Positions 53,710-62,615 of a stretch of DNA of 64,000 bases are shown here, in pieces. The stretch is from Granulosicoccus sp045106475 (lineage in GTDB: Bacteria > Pseudomonadota > Gammaproteobacteria > Granulosicoccales > Granulosicoccaceae), in contig JBGCEO010000038.1 in assembly GCA_045106475.1 (NCBI GenBank), positions 1-64,000 on the forward strand, written 5' to 3'. A program made the position numbers and the translations under genes. The notes below the pieces were generated by a model. It did not search any database. It saw nothing but the letters and a program-made list of their open reading frames with translations, and was not told the DNA's origin. Each line of letters opens with the position of its first letter. Positions within the stretch are counted from its first letter, which is position 1.

Positions 53710-53748
53710 AAAAACACTGCGCTACCAACTTGTTGTCTGGTAGCGCAG
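53708..53748 (-). terminator. Strong terminator between convergent genes
   Basis: CTGCGCTACCA (53717-53727) pairs perfectly with TGGTAGCGCAG (53738-53748) around a 10-base loop. On the minus strand it is followed by TGTTTTTTT, a classic intrinsic terminator for the ATPase gene. It may also slow plus-strand transcription from the aminotransferase gene. Confidence 0.85.
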
Positions 53749-53761
53749 CTCGATAGCTTTA

Positions 53762-54874
53762 CTATGCGGCGTTTTGCCGACCTGCTGAAGTAGTTCTATG
53801 GTAAGCCATGCCCTGGTCATCAAACAGATAACAGTTCTCTGATGCAACATGCAACACAATATCGTCGCCGTGTTTGCTGGCATCAATCCCAGGGCGCTGA
53901 ACGACGAAGTGTTCCATACCGCCACACTGGCCATACAGATAAGTTGATCCACCCAGCCTTTCAGCAACATCGACTGAGATAGGCAAATCAAAGTCTCCTT
54001 GATCACTGCCGGCATCTTCAGGTCGAATTCCCATGGTCGCCTTGGAGCCTTCAACCGCGCGAGCTGCGTCTACTGCCAAGGTTGCCGTACCCCCTCCTGG
54101 AAGCTCGACGACCGCATGATCAGCACTACCTTCTCGCACCACAACATCAATGAAATTCATACGCGGAGAACCGATAAAACCCGCCACAAACAGATTATCG
54201 GGATGATGATACAGCTCCAGTGGTGAACCGATTTGTTCTACATGCCCTGCCCTTAAAACTACAATTTTATCTGCCATCGTCATCGCTTCAACCTGATCAT
54301 GTGTCACGTAGATCATGGTTGCATTGAGTTGATTGTGCAGCTGGGCAATGCGTAAGCGCATCTCGACGCGTAATTCCGCATCAAGATTAGACAGTGGCTC
54401 ATCAAACAAAAATACATCGGGATTACGGACAATGGCACGCCCAATGGCAACACGCTGTCGTTGCCCACCTGACAGATTCTTGGGTTTTCTGTCGAGGAGT
54501 TGATCCAACTGTAAGGTTTTAGCAGCTTGTGAAACCTTCTGTTCAACCTCTTCTTTGGGTGCCCCTCCCATGCGCAAACCGAAACCCATATTTTCAGCCA
54601 CGGTCATGTGTGGATAGAGCGCATAAGATTGAAAGACCATCGCTATACCACGGTCAACGGCCTCAACATGGGTGACATCACGCCCTTTTATATGTATTGA
54701 GCCTTCAGAGATCTCCTCCAGCCCTGCAATCATGCGAAGTAAGGTAGATTTTCCACACCCTGAAGGACCAACGAATACTATAAATTCACCACTGGGCAGT
54801 GTCATATCCACACCATGAATTACCTCAGCTTCGCCGTAACGCTTGAACGCTTTGCGTAGTTCTACTTCAGCCAT
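53762..54874 (-). CDS. Sugar ABC transporter ATP-binding protein, MsmK/UgpC-like
   Basis: This is a 370-residue ABC ATPase of the MalK/UgpC/MsmK type. It has Walker A GPSGCGKST, Q-loop MVFQSYALYPHM, signature LSGGQRQRVAIGRAI, Walker B VFLFDEPLSNLD, switch His VTHDQVEAM, and a C-terminal TOBE domain (SPRMNFIDVVV to MGIRPEDAG). MsmK-like ATPases often serve several sugar permeases. Here it probably powers the transporter whose binding protein lies at 62616-63851; its permeases are not in the window. Confidence 0.9.
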   Translation of the reverse strand: MAEVELRKAFKRYGEAEVIHGVDMTLPSGEFIVFVGPSGCGKSTLLRMIAGLEEISEGSIHIKGRDVTHVEAVDRGIAMVFQSYALYPHMTVAENMGFGLRMGGAPKEEVEQKVSQAAKTLQLDQLLDRKPKNLSGGQRQRVAIGRAIVRNPDVFLFDEPLSNLDAELRVEMRLRIAQLHNQLNATMIYVTHDQVEAMTMADKIVVLRAGHVEQIGSPLELYHHPDNLFVAGFIGSPRMNFIDVVVREGSADHAVVELPGGGTATLAVDAARAVEGSKATMGIRPEDAGSDQGDFDLPISVDVAERLGGSTYLYGQCGGMEHFVVQRPGIDASKHGDDIVLHVASENCYLFDDQGMAYHRTTSAGRQNAA

Positions 54875-54918
54875 TGTCTCCTTAACTCCTACAGGTCAGG
54901 TTTAATTTCGTGGTCTTT

Positions 54919-54953
54919 CAAAGTAAACAGGATGGTAAATCAGCTTTACTTTG
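54919..54953. repeat. 9-bp inverted repeat between iclR-type gene and ATPase gene
   Basis: CAAAGTAAA (54919-54927) pairs with TTTACTTTG (54945-54953) around a 17-base loop. It lies 45 bases upstream of the ATPase start and after the regulator's stop. It may be an operator or a weak mRNA structure; the sequence does not decide. Confidence 0.4.
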
Positions 54954-54998
54954 CTTCAGGTATTCAAACTCTTCCTTTTATTTAATCAAAATTACTGG

Positions 54999-55835
54999 TC
55001 AATGCGAAGAATCCACTCTGTTACCTGTGTGTGGTGCCAGGCGACGCGACACTTCTGCAGCAGCCGCAACAAGAGATTCTCGCCATTGCTCAAGATCATC
55101 CTCACTGGTTCTGAAGGCAGGAGCCGTTATACTCATACCGGCTATGGCTTGACCAGTGGCATCTACAACAGGCGCTGCTATACAGCGAGTGCCAAGAAAT
55201 CGCTCTTCTGCATCAATCGCAAACCCCCGTTGACTAATTAGACTCAACTCTTTCAAGAGTGCCGCTTTATCAGTTATTGAGTTGGGCGTAAGTCGAGCAA
55301 ATGATATTCGGCTTATGATGTCCTTACGTTGTTTGTCATCGCACCAAGCCAACAACACTTTGCCTATCCCGGTGCAATAAACAGGCTCACGATTCCCTAC
55401 ACTGATTGAGTGACGCACACTGCGTGTGCTTTCAACATGATCGATAACTACAACGTGAGTATCTGCAAGCACCGCTATCTGAACCGTTTCCCCGCTAAGC
55501 GCATTGAGCGCGATCAATTGATCACGAGCCAGGACCCGGATATCCGATCGTGTCCAGATACGGTTAGCCATTTCTAAAATACGATAACCTGCCGACCAGG
55601 TTGACGATCGCTCGTCGAACTGGAGCAGTCTTTCGTCTGCCAACTCTTTGAGGAGTCTGTGCAAACTGGCTTTGGGATACCCGCTAACGTCCTCCAGCTC
55701 AGCAAAACGAAGGGGACCTTCAGCAACGACTATGTCGAGTAGTTTAATTGCACGAAGCACTGCTCCGCCCTGCCGCCGGGGTCTGGCTTCCGGTTCGACA
55801 TTTTCCGATGTGGCCGATTTCGATTTTGCGCTCAT
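54999..55835 (-). CDS. IclR-family transcription regulator
   Basis: The 278-residue protein has an N-terminal winged helix (AIKLLDIVVAEGPLRFAELEDVSGYPKASLHRLLKEL, paraphrased as the helix-turn-helix region) and a C-terminal effector domain with GIGKVLLAWCDD, RGFAIDAEERFLGTRCIAAPV and IAGMSITAPAF, typical of IclR. The ATG at 55835 is preferred over the upstream frame to 56018. It is divergent from the GH36 gene, and a palindromic site lies between them, so it probably controls the galactoside genes and itself. Confidence 0.88.
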   Translation of the reverse strand: MSAKSKSATSENVEPEARPRRQGGAVLRAIKLLDIVVAEGPLRFAELEDVSGYPKASLHRLLKELADERLLQFDERSSTWSAGYRILEMANRIWTRSDIRVLARDQLIALNALSGETVQIAVLADTHVVVIDHVESTRSVRHSISVGNREPVYCTGIGKVLLAWCDDKQRKDIISRISFARLTPNSITDKAALLKELSLISQRGFAIDAEERFLGTRCIAAPVVDATGQAIAGMSITAPAFRTSEDDLEQWRESLVAAAAEVSRRLAPHTGNRVDSSH

Positions 55836-55862
55836 CCAAACCCTGCGAAAGTGGTTTTTCAA

Positions 55863-55909
55863 TTGACAGCCTTTGACCGTCGCTCTTATAATTTTGGAAC
55901 ATTGTTCCA
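55863..55909 (+). promoter_or_regulatory. Sigma70 promoter with overlapping IclR-type operator
   Basis: TTGACA (55863-55868) and TATAAT (55887-55892), 18 bases apart, form a near-consensus promoter facing the GH36 gene. Just after it the perfect palindrome TGGAACA-T-TGTTCCA spans 55895-55909, across the expected transcription start. Its shape resembles IclR/KdgR-family operators. A repressor bound here would block the promoter. Confidence 0.7.
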
Positions 55910-56005
55910 CCATTATCGAAAAGGTGCAAATCTCAGTGCAAAATTCACCGAGCATTAAGCGCCTCTCAACGAACTTCTTTCTACCATTTACGAGTGTCCG
56001 CCCGG

Positions 56006-58144
56006 ATGTCAAGCCCACCAGCCTATTGGCGCCTAGACGGCGCTTCTACGACATTGCTTGTCATTCAAGACCACCACGTGCCGAGGTTGTTTTGGTGTGG
56101 CAGCAAACTGAGTAACAATATCGAGCTGCAATCCTTGTTGGCCCACGATGATGAAGCACTGGCATTTGGCGGGCTCGATCAGGTCACACCTCTATCACTT
56201 TTCCCACAGGCAAGCACGGGCTATACAGGTTCTCCCGCGCTAAGTGGGCATCGCAATGGCTGTCAGTTTTCGCACGCTTTTACGACAACACAAGTAAACC
56301 AGGTCGATAATAGACTGAACATCGAGTTAACCGATGCTAAAACGCAGCTTGCGCTAGTTTTAACGCTAACCCTGGATCCTGAAAGCGATGTTGCCCGACT
56401 TCAGTCGACGCTAACGAATACGGGCTCCTCCGGCTTTACTGTCGATTGGTTGGCAAGTGCAACACTTCCGCTGCCAAGCCCCTATCGGGAATGCCTCACC
56501 CACCACGGACGCTGGGGACTGGAGAATCAACCTCATCGTCGCGCTATAGCTCCAGGCAGAATAGATATCAGCAATCTGCATGGCCGCACCAGTCATGAAC
56601 ACGCGCCCAGCCTGATTTGTGGTACCACAGGATTCGGCAACGACAGTGGCGATGTGATGTTCGCTCACTTGGCGTGGAGTGGCAATTTCAGTATGCGAGT
56701 TGAACGGCTCAGCAATGGAAACATTTCATTGCAAGCCGGCGTCTTGTTTCTGCCAGGAGAATGCATTCTGGAGCCGGACCAATCATTCACCACGCCAGAA
56801 GTCATGTTCACGCGCGGTGATGGCATGAACGTATGTACACAACGCTTCCATCAATTCGCACGCTCATCTATTCTGCCTGAATGGACTCGAAAACCTCGCC
56901 CGATACATGCCAACAGCTGGGAAGCTCTTTATTTCGATCAAGATACAAACTCGCTCTATTCATTGATTGATGCAGCGGCAGGTGTAGGTGCAGAGCGCTT
57001 TGTACTTGACGATGGCTGGTTCAGACACCGGCGCTCGGATAATGCAGGTCTGGGTGATTGGTTTGTAGATGAAACAATATACCCAGAGGGCCTTCAGCCC
57101 GTTGTTGACCGGGTGCGTCAACATGGTATGCAATTCGGTCTCTGGTTTGAGCCGGAAATGGTTAATCCAGATAGCGATCTATACCGCCAGCATCCTGAGT
57201 GGGCACTGCATGTTGATGGCATAACCACGCCGTTGGCAAGAAGTCAATTAGCCTTGGACATTGCCAATGAACAGGTTGCGGACTACTTGTTCGAACGCAT
57301 CAGTTCACTGGTTCATGAGTATTCCATTGACTATATAAAATGGGACCAAAACCGGGATCTTGTCTTACCCGGAGACGGCTCTCGAGCACGCGCTGCCGAG
57401 CAGCCCAAAGCTCTGTACAGTTTGCTCAAACGAATATTGGCTGTTTGTCCCAAGCTGGAAATCGAATCTTGTGCCTCTGGTGGTGCGCGCGCCGATCTGG
57501 CTGTGTTGGAACACACCGGGCGAATCTGGACTTCGGATAACATTGATCCCATTGAAAGGGCCAGAATCCAACAAGGATTTTTACGCTTCCTGCCACCTGA
57601 GATCATGGGAGCCCATGTCGGACATAAAACCGCCCACTTGACAGCACGCGATACTAATCTGCATACGCGCGCTATCGTGGCACTACAAGGACAGTTCGGG
57701 TTCGAACTCGACGCACGTCGACTGAATTCACAAGATGTCATTACCTTGCAGCATTACACGCAACTCTACAAGGCCAATCGTGACTGGATGGCCAGTGCCA
57801 GATATTGGCAGATCTCAACCTATTCCAAGGCTTTGATTGCCTGTGGCAACGTCGATGCAGAGCAAGACCATGCACTCTTCAGTGTTATTGCGATAGGCAA
57901 TATGCACCCAACCAGACCGGGACATTTACCACTTAGCGGTCTTGATCCTGATAAGCGCTATACGTTAACGCTTGAGAGTATTAACGTTTCTGAACTAGCG
58001 CCTTTTAACAAACTGATTCCAACATGGTGTGAACAGCCTCTCGTCACTACCGGCGAACTGTTAATGCAACTGGGTGTACCCTTACCCGTCATGCCACCTC
58101 AGTCAGGTTTGCTGATTGGCTGTCACCGAGATATCGGAGTATGA
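56006..58144 (+). CDS. Alpha-galactosidase, GH36
   Basis: This is a 712-residue GH36 enzyme that removes alpha-linked galactose from raffinose-type sugars or galactolipid headgroups. The beta-sandwich N-terminus is followed by the barrel: RFVLDDGWFRHRRSDNAGLGDW, FGLWFEPEMVNPDS, nucleophile Asp in YIKWDQNRDL (near residue 446), CASGGARADL, and the acid/base Asp in TSDNIDPIER (near 510). No signal peptide, so cytoplasmic. The ATG at 56006 is used; GTG at 55994 is possible. Its stop overlaps galK by four bases (ATGA). Confidence 0.92.
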   Translation: MSSPPAYWRLDGASTTLLVIQDHHVPRLFWCGSKLSNNIELQSLLAHDDEALAFGGLDQVTPLSLFPQASTGYTGSPALSGHRNGCQFSHAFTTTQVNQVDNRLNIELTDAKTQLALVLTLTLDPESDVARLQSTLTNTGSSGFTVDWLASATLPLPSPYRECLTHHGRWGLENQPHRRAIAPGRIDISNLHGRTSHEHAPSLICGTTGFGNDSGDVMFAHLAWSGNFSMRVERLSNGNISLQAGVLFLPGECILEPDQSFTTPEVMFTRGDGMNVCTQRFHQFARSSILPEWTRKPRPIHANSWEALYFDQDTNSLYSLIDAAAGVGAERFVLDDGWFRHRRSDNAGLGDWFVDETIYPEGLQPVVDRVRQHGMQFGLWFEPEMVNPDSDLYRQHPEWALHVDGITTPLARSQLALDIANEQVADYLFERISSLVHEYSIDYIKWDQNRDLVLPGDGSRARAAEQPKALYSLLKRILAVCPKLEIESCASGGARADLAVLEHTGRIWTSDNIDPIERARIQQGFLRFLPPEIMGAHVGHKTAHLTARDTNLHTRAIVALQGQFGFELDARRLNSQDVITLQHYTQLYKANRDWMASARYWQISTYSKALIACGNVDAEQDHALFSVIAIGNMHPTRPGHLPLSGLDPDKRYTLTLESINVSELAPFNKLIPTWCEQPLVTTGELLMQLGVPLPVMPPQSGLLIGCHRDIGV

Positions 58145-59343
58145 ATTCCAGAGTTGATCTCAGTGTTGAGAGGCTGCTAGAGAGGTTTAATCAGAAGTAC
58201 GGACGTTCAGACGAACCGTGCCGAGTATTCTTTGCGCCAGGACGTGTAAATCTAATAGGTGAATACACAGATTTCACCGGAGGACTTGTTTTCCCTTGTG
58301 GGATCAAGCAAGGCACCTTGCTGATTATTCGACGATCATTCAATCATCAGTACCGTTTTGCCTCAACTAACTTTGATTTGATGGCTCAACTGGAACAGGA
58401 CGAAATCAATCAGACTTACGGAGATAACTGGATCAACTATCCACTGGGTGTACTTGATCAGTTTTCCAGAAGCGGTGTACCCATCAATGGCTTTGATTGT
58501 CTTTACTCGGGCAATGTGCCTAATGGTGCCGGTCTCAGTTCGTCTGCATCCATAGAAATCGTTACAGCTTATGCTTTGAATCAGCTCATGCAAACAGGGC
58601 TATCGTTAACCGAGCTCGTTCTGATAGCCCAAGCTGCAGAGAATGACTTTGTGGGTATGCAATGTGGCGTGATGGATCAGTTTGCCGTAGCAATGTCCCA
58701 GCTGAACCACGCAATCAAGCTCAATTGCAGCACATTGGAGCACGAGCAAGTGCCGATGGATCTTCAAGAATATGCGCTCGTTGTCAGCAATACCAACCAA
58801 CGACGTGAACTCAACGAGTCTGCTTACAACGATCGAGTAGCCGAATGTGCAAGAGCACTGGAATTGCTTCAACCACTCATTGGTATAGACGAGCTGGGCC
58901 AACTATTGCCCGAGGCACTGGATCAACACGAAGCTGCATTCTCTGATGACCCGGTACCCTTGATGAGAGCACGTCATATCTGCCAGGAGAACGCTCGAGT
59001 AAGAGCCGCAGTTCCAGCACTGCAAGCCGGCGACCTTACACGATTCGGTCAACTGATGAATGAATCACATGATTCGCTGCGCGACCTGTTTGAAGTGTCG
59101 AGCGAACCACTGAATCAACTGGTATCTCTGGCTCGTGAGCAAACCAATGTATTGGGAAGTCGACTCACCGGTGCAGGCTTTGGCGGATGCACTGTATCTT
59201 TAGTACCAAGTACGAACATAGAATCGTTCGAACGCTATGTTGGCAAAGCTTATACAGAAGCTACCGGCTTAACAGCTGACTTCTACACCATACACCCCGG
59301 AAACGGTGTGAGAGAAGTCTTCAATGGTGTAGTCAACCCATGA
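58141..59343 (+). CDS. galK: Galactokinase
   Basis: GalK phosphorylates galactose to galactose-1-phosphate. The 400-residue GHMP kinase has the substrate motif APGRVNLIGEYTDFTGG, the ATP loop NGAGLSSSASIEI, and the C-terminal GAGFGGCTVSLV. It overlaps both GH36 and galT by ATGA, which suggests coupled translation in a Leloir-pathway operon. Confidence 0.95.
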   Translation: MNSRVDLSVERLLERFNQKYGRSDEPCRVFFAPGRVNLIGEYTDFTGGLVFPCGIKQGTLLIIRRSFNHQYRFASTNFDLMAQLEQDEINQTYGDNWINYPLGVLDQFSRSGVPINGFDCLYSGNVPNGAGLSSSASIEIVTAYALNQLMQTGLSLTELVLIAQAAENDFVGMQCGVMDQFAVAMSQLNHAIKLNCSTLEHEQVPMDLQEYALVVSNTNQRRELNESAYNDRVAECARALELLQPLIGIDELGQLLPEALDQHEAAFSDDPVPLMRARHICQENARVRAAVPALQAGDLTRFGQLMNESHDSLRDLFEVSSEPLNQLVSLAREQTNVLGSRLTGAGFGGCTVSLVPSTNIESFERYVGKAYTEATGLTADFYTIHPGNGVREVFNGVVNP

Positions 59344-60392
59344 GCGCTAACTGGCAACGCCGCTGGCAACCATTGCTGGATCAATGGGTCCTGATATCAG
59401 CCCGTTCTGCCGCGCGACCCTGGTCAGGTGCGATGGCCGCGCCAACCTACATCAACACTCCCTCACATGATCCGGACTGTTACCTCTGCCCGCGAGTTGT
59501 TCGCGCCAACGGAACGGCCAACCCCGACTATCAAGGCGCATACGCGTTTGACAACGATTTTCCTTCCCTGTCTTTCGACGCGCCAGTCGAAGATACTGGT
59601 AAAAGCGCATCGATCCTGACACGCACTGCAGCTGCCCATGGACGATGCCGTGTTTTGTGCTGGTCAGAGGATCACAGTGCAACTCTGGCAAGCTTAAGTC
59701 TTCAACAAATGCAAGATGTAGCTCGTTTGTGGCAATCAGAATACCGCGAATTAAGTGCTCAAGCAGATATTGCCAATGTACTAATTTTCGAAAACAAAGG
59801 TACTGAGATCGGGGTATCCAATCTTCACCCACACGGTCAAATTTACGCAACCGCTTTTGTTACCGACACTGCTTCAAGAATGCGATTGGCGCAAGCACGC
59901 TATGCAGAAGACAACGACGGTTTATGTTTGCTACAAAGCATGCGAGAAGATGCGCACACTCAATCTAAATTGATCGTAGAAACGGGGCAATATTTTTCGG
60001 TCATGGTACCGTTCGCCGCACGTTTTGCCTATGAGAGCTGGATTGTGCCGCATCGACATGTCAATTCTCTGATCGATATGACTGATGAAGAGATAAATGA
60101 GCTAGCCGAACTGTACCAGCGTCAGGTCCATCGCTACGATCTTCTATTTCAGCGCTCCGCGCCCAATATCACACTGTTGCATAACGCACCTTGCGATACC
60201 GAAGGAAATGCACCTGAGCTGAACCGGCATTGGTGTTTTCATCTGGTGTTCCAACCACCGCTGCGTGATGCAACAAAACTGAAATTTCTGGCCGGCTTTG
60301 AATCGGGCTCTAATAATATTGTTAACCCGGTTCAACCGGAACAAGCAGCAGAGCAACTCCGCCAAATCGATACACAAAGGTGGCGGTCATGA
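59340..60392 (+). CDS. galT: Galactose-1-phosphate uridylyltransferase
   Basis: GalT exchanges UMP between UDP-glucose and galactose-1-phosphate. The 350-residue HIT-family protein has the active site HPHGQ at residues 163-167, with the nucleophilic His at 165. A metal-binding Cys pair lies in DCYLCPR. Late histidines appear in IVPHRHVNS and RHWCFHLVF. ATGA overlap with galK and overlap with the GH42 start place it in the operon. Confidence 0.95.
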   Translation: MSANWQRRWQPLLDQWVLISARSAARPWSGAMAAPTYINTPSHDPDCYLCPRVVRANGTANPDYQGAYAFDNDFPSLSFDAPVEDTGKSASILTRTAAAHGRCRVLCWSEDHSATLASLSLQQMQDVARLWQSEYRELSAQADIANVLIFENKGTEIGVSNLHPHGQIYATAFVTDTASRMRLAQARYAEDNDGLCLLQSMREDAHTQSKLIVETGQYFSVMVPFAARFAYESWIVPHRHVNSLIDMTDEEINELAELYQRQVHRYDLLFQRSAPNITLLHNAPCDTEGNAPELNRHWCFHLVFQPPLRDATKLKFLAGFESGSNNIVNPVQPEQAAEQLRQIDTQRWRS

Positions 60393-62428
60393 AAACAGGT
60401 GTTTGCTACTACCCGGAACATTGGCCGGAAGAACGATGGACTCAGGATGCCGCGCAAATGCGCGAACTTGGCATCAGTATTGTCAGGATAGGTGAGTTTG
60501 CCTGGAGCCGCTTGGAAAGTGCTGAAGGTACACTGCAATTCGATTGGTTGCAGCGCGCCATTGACACATTGCATGCAGAAGGATTGTCAGTGGTTATGGG
60601 AACACCAACGGCTACTCCGCCGCGTTGGATGCTCGACAAGTACCCTGAGATGCTGGCATTGGATGAACACGGAAAAACCCGCGATTTCGGTTCCCGACGA
60701 CATTACTGTTTTTCTTATTATCCCTACATAGAAGAATGCCGCCGAATCGTAACGGCGCTGGCACAGGAATTTGGTCAACACCCGGGCATAGTGGCCTGGC
60801 AGACCGATAATGAATACGGCTGCCACAGCACTAGCGTCAGTTATTCTCAGCACGCACTAGTGGCATTTAGACAGTGGTGCGAGAAACGCTACACATCTAT
60901 CGATTCACTTAATCATGCATGGGGTAATGTCTTCTGGAGTATGGAATACGACAACTTCGATCAGATTGGCTTACCCGTAGGAACCGTTACCGAGAGTAAC
61001 CCTGCCCACCAGCTGGCGTTCTGGCGTTTTTCATCCCATCAGATAAAACAATTCAACAATGCTCAGGTAGAAATCCTGCGTAAACTCTCACCAGGTCGTG
61101 ACATTCTGCACAACTTCATGGGCAATTTTGTTGAGTTCGATCATCATGATGTGTCTACAGATCTTGATATTGCCACTTGGGACAACTACCCGCTAGGCTT
61201 TTTAACACGTGACAACACTGATCCTTCAGATCAGAGACTTTTTCTAAGAACGGGGCACCCGGATGGCTCTGCGTTTCATCATGACCTTTACCGGGGATGT
61301 TGTAATGGGCGATGGTGGGTGATGGAACAACAACCGGGGCCGGTCAACTGGGCACCCTACAATCCATCCCCACTTCCGGGCATGGTTCGTTTATGGGGGT
61401 GGGAGGCCTTTGCACATGGTGCTGAGGTAATGAGCTACTTTCGCTGGAGGCAAGCACCGTTTGCTCAGGAACAAACCCACACCGGCCTGCTTCTTTCGAA
61501 CGCGCAACATGATGTAGCCGCAGGGGAAGTCAAGCAGTTGAATGAAGAGCTTCAACGACTGCAATTGCCGGATAACTCAACCTATTCACACAGCAATAGC
61601 ACTCAGGGGTCACATACCGTTCAGGCACAGGTTGCTATTGTGTTCAGCTATGCAGGTAATGCGATTCAGGATATTCAGCTTCCCGGTGGTGACACCTATA
61701 GCCCTTTGAATTTCTGTCAGAGAGTGTACGGTGCTTGTAGACAGTGGGGTATAAACGTAGACATTGTTTCAAGCGATGCGGTACTGGACAACTATCGCCT
61801 GATCATCCTATGTAATAGCACGGAAGATGATTCGGCATTTGCAAAAAAGCTTAAAGCGAGGCAACAAGATGCCAACACCACAATCGTTCTTTTCCCCGGT
61901 ACTGGTAGCCGTAGCCAGGAATATGGTTCGCCAGCATCCCTGCCACCAGGGGCGTTCCAGAGTCTCATACCTCTGAAAGTGATTAGAACTGAGTCGTTAC
62001 CCGAATCCGAACGGTTAGCAGCGAGCAATGGTTCAACCACCTGGCAATGCATGCAATGGCGAGAACGAATCGATAGTCAGATAGAACCTATTGCAGATTT
62101 TCAAGATGGTTGGGGATTCCACTATGCCAGCGACAACGTGCACTACATCAACGCAATACCGGAACAATCCGATCTTATTCGTATAATTGGTGACCTTCTG
62201 GCACAGAGCGGCCTAGAAGCGCGAGATCTAGGACCCTTTGTGCGTACCCAGCAAATAGGCAGTTATCGACTCGCTTTTAATTTTGGACCAGAACCTGTCG
62301 ACCTTGTTCAGCATCTTGGCGACACTTTCGACATCAATCACCGTACTCCCATTATCATTGGATCAAACCTACTGCACCAAGCAGAGCTCGCGCTTTGGAT
62401 CGTGCAGAATCAGGAGGCTCAGTGGTAA
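60389..62428 (+). CDS. Beta-galactosidase, GH42
   Basis: This is a 679-residue GH42 enzyme. The start MKTGVCYYPEHWPEERW is typical. The acid/base Glu is in QTDNEYGC (residue 142) and the nucleophile Glu in MEQQPGPVNW (residue 313). The later trimerisation domain includes a GAT-like fold (YRLIILCNS). The ATG at 60389 has an AAGG site and overlaps galT; GTG at 60380 is an alternative. With GH36 it would release galactose from both alpha- and beta-linked sugars. No signal peptide, so cytoplasmic. Confidence 0.92.
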   Translation: MKTGVCYYPEHWPEERWTQDAAQMRELGISIVRIGEFAWSRLESAEGTLQFDWLQRAIDTLHAEGLSVVMGTPTATPPRWMLDKYPEMLALDEHGKTRDFGSRRHYCFSYYPYIEECRRIVTALAQEFGQHPGIVAWQTDNEYGCHSTSVSYSQHALVAFRQWCEKRYTSIDSLNHAWGNVFWSMEYDNFDQIGLPVGTVTESNPAHQLAFWRFSSHQIKQFNNAQVEILRKLSPGRDILHNFMGNFVEFDHHDVSTDLDIATWDNYPLGFLTRDNTDPSDQRLFLRTGHPDGSAFHHDLYRGCCNGRWWVMEQQPGPVNWAPYNPSPLPGMVRLWGWEAFAHGAEVMSYFRWRQAPFAQEQTHTGLLLSNAQHDVAAGEVKQLNEELQRLQLPDNSTYSHSNSTQGSHTVQAQVAIVFSYAGNAIQDIQLPGGDTYSPLNFCQRVYGACRQWGINVDIVSSDAVLDNYRLIILCNSTEDDSAFAKKLKARQQDANTTIVLFPGTGSRSQEYGSPASLPPGAFQSLIPLKVIRTESLPESERLAASNGSTTWQCMQWRERIDSQIEPIADFQDGWGFHYASDNVHYINAIPEQSDLIRIIGDLLAQSGLEARDLGPFVRTQQIGSYRLAFNFGPEPVDLVQHLGDTFDINHRTPIIIGSNLLHQAELALWIVQNQEAQW

Positions 62429-62460
62429 CTTGGAAAAAGAGTTGTTCATTATGGGTGAGT

Positions 62461-62476
62461 CCGGACATAGGTCCGG
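62461..62476 (+). promoter_or_regulatory. Small hairpin between GH42 and the sugar-binding protein gene
   Basis: CCGGAC (62461-62466) pairs with GTCCGG (62471-62476) in a tight 4-base loop, within the 187-bp spacer. It could be a weak terminator or mRNA-stabilising hairpin ahead of the highly expressed binding protein. No T-run follows. Confidence 0.35.
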
Positions 62477-62615
62477 CCAATTCACTCCGATCCAATCAGG
62501 ATCAAGGGTGCCGGCAGATACCCTCAACCGTTACTGCCAACCTGATGAGCTCGTGCAAAGACGATTCATCATTCTTTACATAATCAAGCCACTTTTGGAG
62601 AAAAAGAGAAAACGT

